Below are positions 32,796 to 43,778 of a DNA stretch of 46,767 nucleotides, in pieces; the stretch's first letter is position 1; every line of letters begins with the position of its first letter. The position numbers and the translations under genes are program-made. Below the pieces are notes generated by a model that ran no database searches, had not been told where the DNA came from, and saw nothing but the letters and a program-made list of their open reading frames with translations. The DNA is from Nocardiopsis kunsanensis DSM 44524 (GTDB lineage: Bacteria > Actinomycetota > Actinomycetes > Streptosporangiales > Streptosporangiaceae). The DNA is taken from assembly GCF_000340965.1 (NCBI RefSeq), contig NZ_ANAY01000043.1, forward strand, positions 1 to 46,767, given 5' to 3'.

Positions 32796-33671
32796 ATGCC
32801 GAGCGAAAACCACGAAATGCCGTTGAAGGTGTTCCGGAACGAGCCGGAAACCGTCGTCACGCTTCTCCGTGAAGCAGTGGGGTACCAACTCCCGGACTAC
32901 ACCGAGGCCCTTCTGAGCTCCTCGGAATTCACCGACAGCAAACCCCGGGTCTACACCGGGGACGGGACCGTCCTGCTGCGCAACGGCGCAGACAAGGTAC
33001 TCGGCGTGGTCGTGGAACAACAGATGAAGTGGGATCCCGAAAAACTCTGGACCTGGCCCGTGTACCTGACCACGGCCCGCTGCCAGTTGAAGTGTCCCTC
33101 CGTAGTGCTGGTGCTGTGCCCGAGCGACCAGCTCGCGGATCGGTACTCGGGCCCCATCCACTTGGGCAACACGGGTGACGTCGTCACCCCCTTGGTCGTG
33201 GGCCCGAGCAACACGCCGACCGTGGTCGATCCCGAAAAGGCACGCGCGCTTCCGGAGCTGGCCGTCCTTTCCGCCCGTGCCCACGGTGACCACGGGCCTC
33301 GGAGCCTCACGGCCCTGACCGAGGCGCTGGACAGCGTCTGCTCCGACCGCCGTGCGTTTTACTATGACTATGTCCTTGGCGGCCTGTGCGAGGCCGCGCG
33401 GAAGAACCTGGAGGACCTGATGGCCGTGGGTACCTACGAGTGGCAGAGCGACTTCGCCCGGAAGTACGTCGGTCTCGGCCGGGAGGAAGGCCGGGAGGAG
33501 GGCCGGGAGGAAGAGGCCGTCCGTTCCGTCCTGAGCCTGCTCACCGAGCGCGGCATCCCCCTCACCGGCGCAGCCAGGCAACGCATCGAAACCTGCAACG
33601 ACCTCGACACCCTGCGCACCTGGATCATTCGCTCCGCCACAGCCCGACACGTCGACGACCTCTTCGACTGA
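32796..33671 (+). CDS. PD-(D/E)XK-like (Rpn-type) family protein with GREE repeats
   Basis: ATG 32796 follows AAAAGGA. The 291-residue protein matches in layout a widespread actinobacterial family related to Rpn/PD-(D/E)XK nucleases: a helical N-terminus, then DGTVLLRNGADKVLGVVVEQ continuing QMKWDPEK. The metal-binding Glu and a Gln take the place of the usual E-x-K, so it is an E-x-Q variant. A beta strand CPSVVLVLCPSDQLADRY and a C-terminal helical segment with the repeat GREEGREEGREE follow. It may be a DNA nuclease or an inactive derivative. It stands alone. Confidence 0.72.
   Translation: MPSENHEMPLKVFRNEPETVVTLLREAVGYQLPDYTEALLSSSEFTDSKPRVYTGDGTVLLRNGADKVLGVVVEQQMKWDPEKLWTWPVYLTTARCQLKCPSVVLVLCPSDQLADRYSGPIHLGNTGDVVTPLVVGPSNTPTVVDPEKARALPELAVLSARAHGDHGPRSLTALTEALDSVCSDRRAFYYDYVLGGLCEAARKNLEDLMAVGTYEWQSDFARKYVGLGREEGREEGREEEAVRSVLSLLTERGIPLTGAARQRIETCNDLDTLRTWIIRSATARHVDDLFD
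33477..33512 (+). repeat. Three 12-bp tandem repeats encoding GREE
   Basis: The unit GGCCGGGAGGAA occurs three times with one base change. It lies in the coding region, so copy-number change would add or remove four residues in frame. Confidence 0.8.
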
Positions 33672-33695
33672 CACCACCGCCCCGCGCACGACGAA

Positions 33696-33732
33696 GGGGC
33701 CGGGCACCGGCAAGAATGCGGTGCCCGGCCCC
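33696..33732. terminator. Strong bidirectional terminator
   Basis: GGGGCCGGGCACCG and CGGTGCCCGGCCCC form a perfect 14-bp stem with a nine-base loop. It lies between the convergent genes ending at 33671 and 33783. Confidence 0.9.
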
Positions 33733-33782
33733 TGGGGCCTGCCGCTCACGCGGCCGTGCGGGCGGCTGCGCGAGCGCACGCG

Positions 33783-36002
33783 TCAGGCTTCGGCGGTCTC
33801 CTTCTCGCCGCCGCCCGCGGCCGGGTCCTCACCCTTGACCGAGCGCAGCAGCAGCTGGGACACGTCCACGACCTCGAGCGACTCCGCGGCCTCGCCCGCG
33901 GACTTCTTCTCGTTGATCGCGTCGCCGAGCATCACCTGGCAGAACGGGCAGGCGGTGGAGACGGTGTCGGGGTTGGTGGTCAGCGCCTCGTCCACCCGCT
34001 CGGTGTTGATGCGCTTGCCGATCCGCTCCTCCATCCACATGCGGGCGCCGCCGGCGCCGCAGCAGAAGCCGCGTTCCTTGTGGCGGTGCATCTCCTGCGT
34101 CTTGACGCCGGGGACCTTCGCCATGATGTCGCGCGGAGGCGTGTACACCTTGTTGTGTCGACCCAGGAAGCAGGGGTCGTGGTAGGTGATGTTCTCCTCG
34201 ACGGAGTCCACCGGGGTCAGCTTGCCCTCGTCCACGAGCTTGGCGAGGAGCTGGCTGTGGTGGATGACCTCGTACGTACCGCCGAGGTCGGGGTACTCGT
34301 TGGCGAGTGTGTTGAAGCAGTGCGGGCAGCTGGCCACGATCTTGGTGACCCCGGCGTCGTTGAGCGTCTCCACGTTCTGCTGCGCGAGCATCTGGAAGAC
34401 GTACTCCATACCGAGGCGGCGGGCCGGATCACCGGTGCACGCCTCCATGCCGCCCATGACCGCGAACTTCACGCCCGCGATGTCGAGGAGTTCCGCAATC
34501 GCCTTGGTGGTCTTCTTCGCGCGGTCCTCGAGGGCCCCGGCACAGCCGACCCAGAACAGGTACTCGGTGTCCTCGGGCATCTTCTCGTCGACGACCGTGA
34601 CCTCGACCGGGTCCTCCTGCTCGGCCAGCTCCTGGACCCAGTCCATGCGCCGTTCCTCGGCCATCCCCCACGGGTTGGCCTTGTTCTCCAGGTTCTTCAG
34701 GAGCGTGTTGGCCTCGGAGGGGAAGTTGGACTCGACCATGACCTGGTAACGGCGCATGTCGAGAATGTGGTCGATGTGCTCGATGTCGACCGGGCACTGC
34801 TCGACACACGCACCACAGTTGGTGCAGGCCCAGAGCTCGTCGGGGTGGATGACACCGCCTTCCTCCTCGGTGCCCACGAGCGGCTTGTTGAGGAGGGAGA
34901 GGACGTCGACCCCGGAGTGGCTCTCGTCGGGCTGTTCGGCGAGGGTCTCCTCGGTGATGCCCTGGAGCAGGTACGGGGCCTTCTCGTAGGCGTGCTGCTG
35001 GAGGTCGAGGATGACCTTCTTCGGGGAGAGCGGCTTGCCGGTGTTCCAGGCGGGGCACTGGTCCTGGCAGCGTCCGCACTCGGTGCAGCTGCTGAAGTCG
35101 AGCAGGCCCTTCCAGGTGAAGTCCTCGATCTTGCCCGCACCGAACGGGTCCTCGTCGGGGTCGGCCTCCTCGAAGTCGAGGGGCTTCTGGCCGGAGGCGT
35201 CCATCATCTGCTTGGCGCCGCCGTGGGCCGGACTGCCGTCCTGGTTGCGCTTGAAGTAGATGTTGACCGGGGCGAGGAAACGGTGCCAGCCCACACCCAT
35301 GGTCAGCTTCAGGGCCAGGACCACGAAGAACATGTAGCTGATGATCAGCTTGAAGGCGGCCACGGCCGCGATACCGGGCTCGGCGATCGACATCTCGCCG
35401 GGCAGCACGGCGCCGAAGGCGTGCGAGACCGGGGTCGCCCAGACCGGGAACGGGAAGGTCTCGGAGGCGGCCTTGAAACCGCGGATCACGAAGACCGAGA
35501 CGAGGAGGCCGATGATGTAGGCCTCGACGTAGTAGCCGGTCCAGTGCTTCGAGTGCATGAAGCGGGACTTGCGGCCGCGCCGCGCGGGGCTGTTGATGAG
35601 CCGGTACGCGGTCAAACCGAGGATGCCGACGAGGCTGGCGCCGGCGATGATCTCGATGGCCAGGCCGTAGATCGTCCAGTCGTGGATGACCGGCAGCGAG
35701 AAGTGCGGGTCGAAGACCTCGCCCTGCGCCTCGACCACAGTCAGGACGAGAAGCGGGAACGAGACCATGACGAACCAGTGCGCGATGCCGATCCACGGGC
35801 GCTTGAGCATCCGCGTGTGACCGATGGTCTCGATGAGCGTGGTCGTCAACCGTTGTCCGAACGGTCCCTTGCGCTCCGGCTCCACCGGACGGCCGATGCC
35901 CACGGTGCGCACGATCTGGCGGATTGCCAGAACGAACGCGGCGAGCGCGACCACGGCGAAGACCGAGGTGATGATGCCCAATGTCAAGTACAGAGGCTGC
36001 AT
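33783..36002 (-). CDS. Membrane-bound heterodisulfide-reductase-type Fe-S oxidoreductase
   Basis: The 739-residue protein begins with about six membrane helices of the nitrate-reductase gamma/DUF type (residues 1-250, with LGIITSVFAVVALAAFVLAI and VEAYIIGLLVSVFVIRGF). Two 4Fe-4S clusters follow: CTECGRCQDQCP and CTNCGACVEQCP. The C-terminal half holds two CCG domains of the HdrB/GlpC type: CAGALEDRAKKTT with CPHCFNTLANEYP, and DPCFLGRHN with GFCCGAGGARMWMEERIG. It is a single polypeptide combining what methanogens split into HdrE/D-like parts. It probably passes electrons between menaquinone and an unknown cytoplasmic donor. ATG 36002 follows GGGAGG. Confidence 0.9.
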   Translation of the reverse strand: MQPLYLTLGIITSVFAVVALAAFVLAIRQIVRTVGIGRPVEPERKGPFGQRLTTTLIETIGHTRMLKRPWIGIAHWFVMVSFPLLVLTVVEAQGEVFDPHFSLPVIHDWTIYGLAIEIIAGASLVGILGLTAYRLINSPARRGRKSRFMHSKHWTGYYVEAYIIGLLVSVFVIRGFKAASETFPFPVWATPVSHAFGAVLPGEMSIAEPGIAAVAAFKLIISYMFFVVLALKLTMGVGWHRFLAPVNIYFKRNQDGSPAHGGAKQMMDASGQKPLDFEEADPDEDPFGAGKIEDFTWKGLLDFSSCTECGRCQDQCPAWNTGKPLSPKKVILDLQQHAYEKAPYLLQGITEETLAEQPDESHSGVDVLSLLNKPLVGTEEEGGVIHPDELWACTNCGACVEQCPVDIEHIDHILDMRRYQVMVESNFPSEANTLLKNLENKANPWGMAEERRMDWVQELAEQEDPVEVTVVDEKMPEDTEYLFWVGCAGALEDRAKKTTKAIAELLDIAGVKFAVMGGMEACTGDPARRLGMEYVFQMLAQQNVETLNDAGVTKIVASCPHCFNTLANEYPDLGGTYEVIHHSQLLAKLVDEGKLTPVDSVEENITYHDPCFLGRHNKVYTPPRDIMAKVPGVKTQEMHRHKERGFCCGAGGARMWMEERIGKRINTERVDEALTTNPDTVSTACPFCQVMLGDAINEKKSAGEAAESLEVVDVSQLLLRSVKGEDPAAGGGEKETAEA

Positions 36003-36505
36003 CGTCCGTGGCCTCCCATCCTGCTGTCGTCAACCGGTGCGCCACACACCGGAGGCCGGAATCCATGTTACTAGCGAGTAATAGCGGGGCTGTCAACGGA
36101 CCCTCTCCCGCGCCGCCCGTTCTCCGACCCGGCCGCGGAAACCGAACCGCACTCGCTGCGCGCCAACGTTAGTCAGCATCCGCGCCACAGAATCACGCGG
36201 GCCCACCGGAGCGGCTCCATGACACTCCTCCGGCAGCGCGCGCACCGGACCCGGGACGCCCACACTGGGCCCGATCCACGAGCTCCGCACCGCGTGCACG
36301 CCGCTCCCGCCCCTCCGCACCGCGGCCGGCGGCGTCGCCGGCCGCCTGCGGCCACGGGGTCCCCTGGCCTCTCCCGGACTCGACCCCGAGACCGGACCCG
36401 AGGTTGTCCCGGGGTTGCCCCGGGCTTTTGCCTCCTTCCGCCGCGGCACAGCACAGATCGGGAACAATCCAGGCCGACCGCCCGTTGTCACGGCACAGGA
36501 ACTAC
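36003..36505. other. Long GC-rich intergenic region, no gene seen
   Basis: These 500 bp lie between the divergent Fe-S oxidoreductase gene and the dnaK control region. A small A+T patch near 36062-36092 may hold the oxidoreductase promoter. CGGCCGGCG and CGCCGGCCG form a 9-bp hairpin at 36323-36344, and several CCCCGG-rich short repeats follow. No tRNA or credible gene is visible. Confidence 0.5.
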
Positions 36506-36526
36506 CTTGAGTCACTCCGACTCAAC
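36506..36526. promoter_or_regulatory. HAIR element 1 (HspR operator) upstream of dnaK
   Basis: CTTGAGT-N7-ACTCAAC matches the HAIR consensus CTTGAGT-N7-ACTCAAG except for the last base. It lies just ahead of a TTGACA box, where HspR with DnaK as co-repressor would block transcription of the chaperone cluster. Confidence 0.85.
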
Positions 36527-36530
36527 TGAT

Positions 36531-36560
36531 TTGACAACCCTTGCTCGGCGAAGCAAACTT
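36531..36560 (+). promoter_or_regulatory. Probable dnaK promoter
   Basis: TTGACA (36531-36536) is a consensus -35 box. A weak -10-like CAAACT or AAACTT follows about 17 bases later. It is sandwiched between the two HAIR-like sites. Confidence 0.55.
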
Positions 36561-36578
36561 ACGTCCGAAGGACTCAAC
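36558..36578. promoter_or_regulatory. Second, imperfect HAIR-like element before dnaK
   Basis: CTTACGT-N7-ACTCAAC keeps the right half-site and spacing; the left half has two changes. It overlaps the probable transcription start. Confidence 0.55.
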
Positions 36579-36597
36579 TTTCACGGAGGAGCCAACC

Positions 36598-38451
<1,854 letters not shown>

Positions 38452-38488
38452 TCCGGGGTCGAGCCGAGAAAGGGAGGGCAGATCCCAG

Positions 38489-39256
38489 ATGGCGCAGTCC
38501 GACAAGAACAACTCCGGAACCGGCGACAACGGTGAGGAGACCGAGGGTCCTGTGATCCGGGACAACCGGAGGGTCGACCCGGTGACCGGTGAGATCCGCG
38601 AGCCCGATACCGCAGGACAGACCTCCGAGGACCAGGTGTCCGAGGAGGCCGGGGCCGAAGGGGAGTACGTCGCGGAGGAGGACGCCGAAGAGGCGCCCGA
38701 GATCCCGGACACCCCCGAGGACCTCGTCTCGGAAGCGATCAACGCGGACGAACGGGTCGTCGATCTCACCAACGACATCAAGAGGGTGCAGGCGGAGTAC
38801 GCCAACTACCGCAAGCGCGTCGAGCGCGACCGGGTGGCGGTCCGTGAGGCGGCCACCGCCAAGGTGGTCGGGGAGCTCCTGCCCATCCTGGACGACATCG
38901 GTCGTGCCCGCGAGCACGATGAGCTCACGGGCGGCTTCAAGGCCGTCGGTGAGTCCCTGGAGGCCACCGCGGCCAAGCTCGGCCTGGAGAAGTACGCCGA
39001 GCAGGGCGAGGAGTTCGACCCGAACGTCCACGAGGCACTCACACTGGTGCCGGTCCCCAACATCTCGGTCCAGACGATCATCGAGGTGTTCCAGCCCGGG
39101 TACCGCATCGGGGAGAAGGTCCTGCGCCCGGCCCGTGTGGTCGTGGGCGACCCTCAGGAAGAGGCCCCGGAGGGCGACGAGGCAGAGGGATCCGCGGGCA
39201 CGGAGGGTGAGAACCCCTCCGGCTCCGGGGACGACGAAGCCGACGACAACAAGTAG
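38489..39256 (+). CDS. grpE: Nucleotide exchange factor GrpE
   Basis: The 255-residue protein, 37 bp after dnaK, begins at ATG 38489 behind AAAGGGAGG. A long acidic N-terminal extension (about 85 residues) precedes the helical dimerisation region (QAEYANYRKRVERDRVAVRE) and the beta-sheet domain that opens the DnaK nucleotide cleft (NVHEALTLVPVPNISVQTII, GYRIGEKVLRPARVVVGD). An acidic tail of about 30 residues follows. It releases ADP from DnaK. Both extensions are common in actinobacterial GrpE. Confidence 0.96.
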   Translation: MAQSDKNNSGTGDNGEETEGPVIRDNRRVDPVTGEIREPDTAGQTSEDQVSEEAGAEGEYVAEEDAEEAPEIPDTPEDLVSEAINADERVVDLTNDIKRVQAEYANYRKRVERDRVAVREAATAKVVGELLPILDDIGRAREHDELTGGFKAVGESLEATAAKLGLEKYAEQGEEFDPNVHEALTLVPVPNISVQTIIEVFQPGYRIGEKVLRPARVVVGDPQEEAPEGDEAEGSAGTEGENPSGSGDDEADDNK

Positions 39257-39266
39257 ATGAGGTCTC

Positions 39267-39314
39267 CCGGCCGGGATTCCACCGTGTTTCCCGGCCGGGG
39301 GCCGACCCCGGCCG
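39267..39314 (+). other. Stem-loops between grpE and dnaJ
   Basis: CCCGGCCGGG occurs twice (39267-39276 and 39290-39299) and can pair with itself or with the other copy. CGGCCGGGG and CCCCGGCCG (39292-39314) form an alternative 9-bp stem. They may attenuate transcription or set mRNA stability in this 125-bp gap. Confidence 0.5.
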
Positions 39315-39381
39315 AGTGGCGGACGGGGGCGACATGGAACCATCGGACGCAACCGGCATCAGCGGGAGAAGGCTTTAGTCG

Positions 39382-40551
39382 ATGAGCACCAAGGACTACC
39401 TGGAGAAGGACTACTACAAGGTCCTCGGAGTCTCAAAGACCGCCTCGAAGGACGAGATCAAGCAGTCCTACCGCAAACTGGCCAGGGAGAACCACCCCGA
39501 CGCCAACGCCGACGATCCTCAGGCCGCGGAACGCTTCAAGGAGATCTCCGAGGCCTACAACGTCCTGTCGGACGAGAAGCGCCGCAAGGAGTACGACGAG
39601 GCGCGTTCACTCTTCGGCAGCAGTTACAGCCCCGGCGGCGGGGGCACCGGGCCGGGCGGGTTCGACATGAGCGACCTGTTCGGCACCTCGACCGGGGGCA
39701 GCCGCACCGGTGGTGGCGGTGAACGCCTCAGCGACCTGTTCGGGGGCCTGTTCGGCAACCGCAGCCGGACCGGCAGCGCCACACGTAGCCGACGAGGCGC
39801 CGACGTCGAGACCGAGACGACACTGAGCTTCCGCGAGGCAGCGGAAGGGGCGACACGCTCCTTCCAGCTGGCCGGCGATGCGCCGTGCGCCACCTGTAAG
39901 GGCACCGGCGCCAAGGCCGGGACCGCTCCGCGCATGTGCCCGAAGTGCTCGGGCACCGGGCACGCGAACCAGAACCTGGGGGGGTTCTCCCTCTCGGAGC
40001 CGTGCGACGAGTGCCGCGGCAGGGGACTGGTCGTGGACGATCCCTGCCTCACCTGCAACGGCAGCGGTCGCGGCAAGAGCACACGTACGATCCAGACACG
40101 GATCCCCGGCGGCGTGTACGACGGGCAGAAGATCCGGCTCAAGGCCAAGGGCGCTCCGGGTGAGAACGGCGGCCCGGCCGGTGATCTCTACGTCGTCGTT
40201 CATGTGAAGGAGCACGCGGTGTTCGGCCGGAGCGGCGACAACATCACTCTCACCGTCCCCGTCACCGTTCCGGAGGCCGCGCTGGGCGCGGACGTACGGG
40301 TGCCCACCATCAACGGCTTCCCGGTGACCGTGAAGGTCCCGCCGGGTACGCAGAACGGGCGCAAGCTGCGGGTCCGCGGCAAGGGCGCCACCCGCAAGGA
40401 CGGCACCCCCGGCGACATGATCGTCACGTTCGAGGTCAAGGTGCCGCAGTCACTCAACGGGGACGCGCGCGAGGCCCTCGAGAAGTTCCGCGCCGCGACC
40501 TCCGACTACGACCCGCGGGACGGGCTCGAATCGCGGGCGAAGGGTGCGTGA
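39382..40551 (+). CDS. dnaJ: Chaperone DnaJ (Hsp40, type I)
   Basis: The 389-residue protein has the J domain (DYYKVLGVSKTASKDEIKQS, with HPD in RENHPDANA), a Gly-rich linker, four zinc-finger repeats (CATCKGTGAK, CPKCSGTGHA, CDECRGRGLV, CLTCNGSGRG) and the two C-terminal beta domains (IPGGVYDGQKIRLKAKGAPG). This is the DnaJ1 type that sits in the dnaK operon. It delivers substrates to DnaK and stimulates its ATPase. Its stop overlaps the hspR start. Confidence 0.97.
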   Translation: MSTKDYLEKDYYKVLGVSKTASKDEIKQSYRKLARENHPDANADDPQAAERFKEISEAYNVLSDEKRRKEYDEARSLFGSSYSPGGGGTGPGGFDMSDLFGTSTGGSRTGGGGERLSDLFGGLFGNRSRTGSATRSRRGADVETETTLSFREAAEGATRSFQLAGDAPCATCKGTGAKAGTAPRMCPKCSGTGHANQNLGGFSLSEPCDECRGRGLVVDDPCLTCNGSGRGKSTRTIQTRIPGGVYDGQKIRLKAKGAPGENGGPAGDLYVVVHVKEHAVFGRSGDNITLTVPVTVPEAALGADVRVPTINGFPVTVKVPPGTQNGRKLRVRGKGATRKDGTPGDMIVTFEVKVPQSLNGDAREALEKFRAATSDYDPRDGLESRAKGA

Positions 40552-41045
40552 ATGACGTGAACGATCCTTCCTTCGGTGCTGACGCACCGGTCTATGTGAT
40601 CTCGGTGGCGGCCGAGTTGGCCGGGATGCACCCGCAGACACTGCGGCAGTACGACCGACTGGGGATCGTCTCGCCCGGCCGTGCGTCCGGCCGGGGCCGC
40701 CGCTACTCCATGCGTGACGTGCAGATGCTGCGTCAGGTGGCGCGTCTGTCGCAGGAGGAAGGCATCAACCTGGCCGGGATCAAGCGGATCCTGGAGCTGG
40801 AACGCGAGGTGGAGGAGCTGCGCGAGCACGTCTTCCACCTCGCCAACGAACTGGAGGCGGCGCGCCGCGCGGTGTCCCGCAGGGGGCGTCCGCCGCGGCC
40901 GGAGCCCGGCACTTCCCGGGGAGAACTGGTGCGCCGTACTCGTGTGACCATCTTCAACACCGCCGAACAACCCGGGGACGGACCGGGCCGCGGCGAAGGG
41001 GCGGACGGCCCTGGAGGGAACCGCCCGGAGGACGACCGGGGCTGA
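40548..41045 (+). CDS. hspR: MerR-family heat-shock repressor HspR
   Basis: GTG 40548 overlaps the dnaJ stop by four bases (GTGA), so the two are translationally coupled. The 165-residue protein has a MerR helix-turn-helix (VYVISVAAELAGMHPQTLRQ, YDRLGIVSPGRASGRGRRYS), a helical region (LSQEEGINLAGIKRILELER) and a basic/Pro-rich C-terminus. It binds HAIR sites such as that at 36506 and is released when DnaK is occupied by misfolded proteins, which makes an autoregulatory loop. Confidence 0.95.
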   Translation: MNDVNDPSFGADAPVYVISVAAELAGMHPQTLRQYDRLGIVSPGRASGRGRRYSMRDVQMLRQVARLSQEEGINLAGIKRILELEREVEELREHVFHLANELEAARRAVSRRGRPPRPEPGTSRGELVRRTRVTIFNTAEQPGDGPGRGEGADGPGGNRPEDDRG

Positions 41046-41141
41046 CCCCGACAGGAGAGGTCTCCGCCATGGGTGTCATGTGGCGCGGTCGGCCGCGATT
41101 CATCACCTCATGTGACCTTATTTGCGAAGGGAGTCCCGCCC

Positions 41142-43760
41142 ATGAACTACAAACTCACCCGGAAGAGCCAGGAGGCTCTGTCTGCGGCGATCCAGCGCGC
41201 CACCACCGACGGCAACCCGCAGACCGAACCGGTGCACCTGTTGGCCGCGCTGCTGGAACAGGCCGAGGGGATCACCCGCCCGCTGCTCAAGGAGGTCGGT
41301 GCCAACCCCGACGGCCTCAAGGACCGGGCCGACGCGGCCGTGACCGCACTGCCCAAGGCCCAGGGCTCGACGGTGGGTTCACCCAGTGCCTCGCGCCAGC
41401 TGACCATCGTCATCAACACCGCGTCCCAGCGCGCCCAGCAGATGGAGGACGAGTACGTCTCCACCGAGCACCTGTTGGTGGGTCTGGCCGCGGACGGCGG
41501 TGAGGCCTCCCGCCTGTTGAAGGATGCCGGGGCCACCCCCGACTCGCTCCTGGAGGCCTTCGAGCAGGTGCGCGGCAAGGGCCGGGTGACGTCGGAGAAC
41601 CCCGAGGACACCTACCAGTCCCTGGAGAAGTTCGGGGTGGACCTGACCGAACGCGCCCGCGAGGGCAAGGTCGACCCGGTGATCGGACGCGACGGGGAGA
41701 TCCGCCGCGTCGTGCAGGTGCTCAGCCGCCGCACGAAGAACAACCCGGTGCTCATCGGTGAACCCGGTGTCGGCAAGACCGCCGTCGTCGAAGGCCTGGC
41801 CCAGCGCATCGTCGCTGGGGACGTGCCGCAGTCGCTTCTCGGCAAGCGCCTGGTGAGCCTGGACCTGTCCGCGATGGTGGCGGGCGCCAAGTACCGGGGT
41901 GAGTTCGAGGAGCGGCTCAAGGCGGTCCTGCAGGAGATCAAGGACTCCGAGGGCCAGGTCATCACCTTCATCGACGAGCTGCACACCATGGTCGGTGCCG
42001 GCGGCGCCGAGGGTGCCATGGACGCCGGCAACATGCTCAAGCCCATGCTGGCCCGCGGTGAGCTGCGCATGGTCGGCGCGACCACACTCAACGAGTACCG
42101 GGAGAAGATCGAGAAGGACGCCGCGCTGGAGCGCCGGTTCCAGCAGGTCATGGTGGGCGAACCCTCCTCCGCCGACACCATCGCGATCCTGCGCGGGCTC
42201 AAGGGACGCTACGAGGCGCACCACAAGGTACAGATCGCCGACTCCGCCCTGGTGTCCGCAGCGACCCTGTCCGACCGTTACATCACCGCACGGTTCCTGC
42301 CGGACAAGGCCATCGACCTCATCGACGAGGCGGCCTCGCGGCTGCGGATGGAGATCGACTCCAGCCCCGTGGAGATCGACGAGCTCCAGCGCGTCGTCGA
42401 CCGTCTGAAGATGGAGGAGATGGCGCTGGCCAAGGAGTCGGACCCGGCCAGTGTGCAGCGACTGGAACGGCTGCGCGCCGACCTCGCCGACAGGGAGGAG
42501 CGGCTCAACGGGTTGGTCGCCCGGTGGGAGCAGGAGAAGGAGGGCCTCAACAGGGTCGGTGAGCTCAAGGGGCGCCTGGACGATCTGCGTACCCGTGCCG
42601 AGCTGGCCGAGCGCGAGGGCAATTTCGGTGAGGCCTCCCGTCTGATGTACGGGGAGATCCCCGAGCTGGAGGATCAGGTCGAGGAGGCCAGCCGGGCCGA
42701 GGAGGCCGTGAGCGAACGCGACGGCGACACCATGGTCAAGGAGGAGGTCGGTGCCGACGAGGTCGCCGACGTCGTCTCCTCCTGGACCGGCATCCCCGTC
42801 GGGCGGCTCATGGAGGGCGAGACCTCCAAGCTGCTGCGGATGGAGGACGAGCTCGGGCACCGCCTGATCGGCCAGCGCGAGGCCGTCACCGCCGTCTCGG
42901 ACGCGGTGCGCCGGGCCCGTGCCGGGATCTCCGACCCCGACCGGCCCACCGGCTCGTTCCTGTTCCTGGGGCCGACCGGTGTCGGCAAGACCGAGCTGGC
43001 CAAGGCGCTGGCGGAGTTCCTGTTCGACGACGAGCGCGCCATCGTGCGCATCGACATGAGCGAGTACTCCGAGAAGCACTCCGTCTCGCGTCTGGTCGGT
43101 GCCCCTCCCGGTTACGTCGGCTACGAGGAGGGCGGACAGCTCACCGAGGCGGTGCGCCGCCGCCCCTACACCGTCGTGCTGCTCGACGAGGTGGAGAAGG
43201 CACACCTGGAGGTCTTCGACACCCTGCTGCAGGTGCTCGACGACGGGCGGTTGACCGACGGCCAGGGCCGCCACGTGGACTTCCGGAACACGATCCTGAT
43301 CCTGACCTCGAACCTGGGATCGCAGTTCCTCGTGGACCGGTCCGTGGAGGAGTCCGCCCGGCGCGACCGGGTCATGGACGTGGTGCGGTCGACCTTCAAG
43401 CCGGAGTTCCTGAACCGGCTCGACGACGTGCTCATGTTCGAGGCGTTGTCGACCGCGGACCTCACCCACATCGTCGACCTGCAGATCCAGAAGCTCGGCA
43501 AGCGCTTGGGTGACCGGCGCCTGTCCCTGGAGGTGACCGACGCTGCCCGCGAGTGGCTGGCACTGACCGGTTACGACCCCAACTACGGCGCCCGGCCGCT
43601 GCGCCGGCTGGTGCAGTCGGCCATCGGTGACCCGCTCGCCAAGGAGCTGCTCTCCGGTGAACTGACCGAGGGCGACGGGGTCGTCGTCGACGTCGACGAC
43701 GGCAAGGACGGGCTCGTGGTCGCCCGCCGCAAGGCCGAGGAACCCGAGCTCACCTCCTGA
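41142..43760 (+). CDS. clpB: ATP-dependent disaggregase ClpB
   Basis: ATG 41142 follows GCGAAGGGAG and gives 872 residues. The N-domain (1-140) is followed by AAA+ module 1 (Walker A GEPGVGKTAVVEGLAQRI, Walker B ITFIDELHT), the coiled-coil middle domain (about 400-520, ADREERLNGLVARWEQEKEG) and AAA+ module 2 (Walker A GPTGVGKTELAKALAEFL, Walker B VVLLDEVEKAHLEVFD). No ClpP-binding loop is seen. It extracts aggregated proteins together with DnaK. Its link to hspR supports HAIR control; the upstream 96 bp could also hold its own promoter. Confidence 0.97.
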   Translation: MNYKLTRKSQEALSAAIQRATTDGNPQTEPVHLLAALLEQAEGITRPLLKEVGANPDGLKDRADAAVTALPKAQGSTVGSPSASRQLTIVINTASQRAQQMEDEYVSTEHLLVGLAADGGEASRLLKDAGATPDSLLEAFEQVRGKGRVTSENPEDTYQSLEKFGVDLTERAREGKVDPVIGRDGEIRRVVQVLSRRTKNNPVLIGEPGVGKTAVVEGLAQRIVAGDVPQSLLGKRLVSLDLSAMVAGAKYRGEFEERLKAVLQEIKDSEGQVITFIDELHTMVGAGGAEGAMDAGNMLKPMLARGELRMVGATTLNEYREKIEKDAALERRFQQVMVGEPSSADTIAILRGLKGRYEAHHKVQIADSALVSAATLSDRYITARFLPDKAIDLIDEAASRLRMEIDSSPVEIDELQRVVDRLKMEEMALAKESDPASVQRLERLRADLADREERLNGLVARWEQEKEGLNRVGELKGRLDDLRTRAELAEREGNFGEASRLMYGEIPELEDQVEEASRAEEAVSERDGDTMVKEEVGADEVADVVSSWTGIPVGRLMEGETSKLLRMEDELGHRLIGQREAVTAVSDAVRRARAGISDPDRPTGSFLFLGPTGVGKTELAKALAEFLFDDERAIVRIDMSEYSEKHSVSRLVGAPPGYVGYEEGGQLTEAVRRRPYTVVLLDEVEKAHLEVFDTLLQVLDDGRLTDGQGRHVDFRNTILILTSNLGSQFLVDRSVEESARRDRVMDVVRSTFKPEFLNRLDDVLMFEALSTADLTHIVDLQIQKLGKRLGDRRLSLEVTDAAREWLALTGYDPNYGARPLRRLVQSAIGDPLAKELLSGELTEGDGVVVDVDDGKDGLVVARRKAEEPELTS

Positions 43761-43778
43761 TCCGCACCGGAACGGTGA

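Noticed and set aside
33756..36074. 772-codon plus-strand frame
   Set aside because: It is opposite the Fe-S oxidoreductase, whose cysteine motifs are complete.
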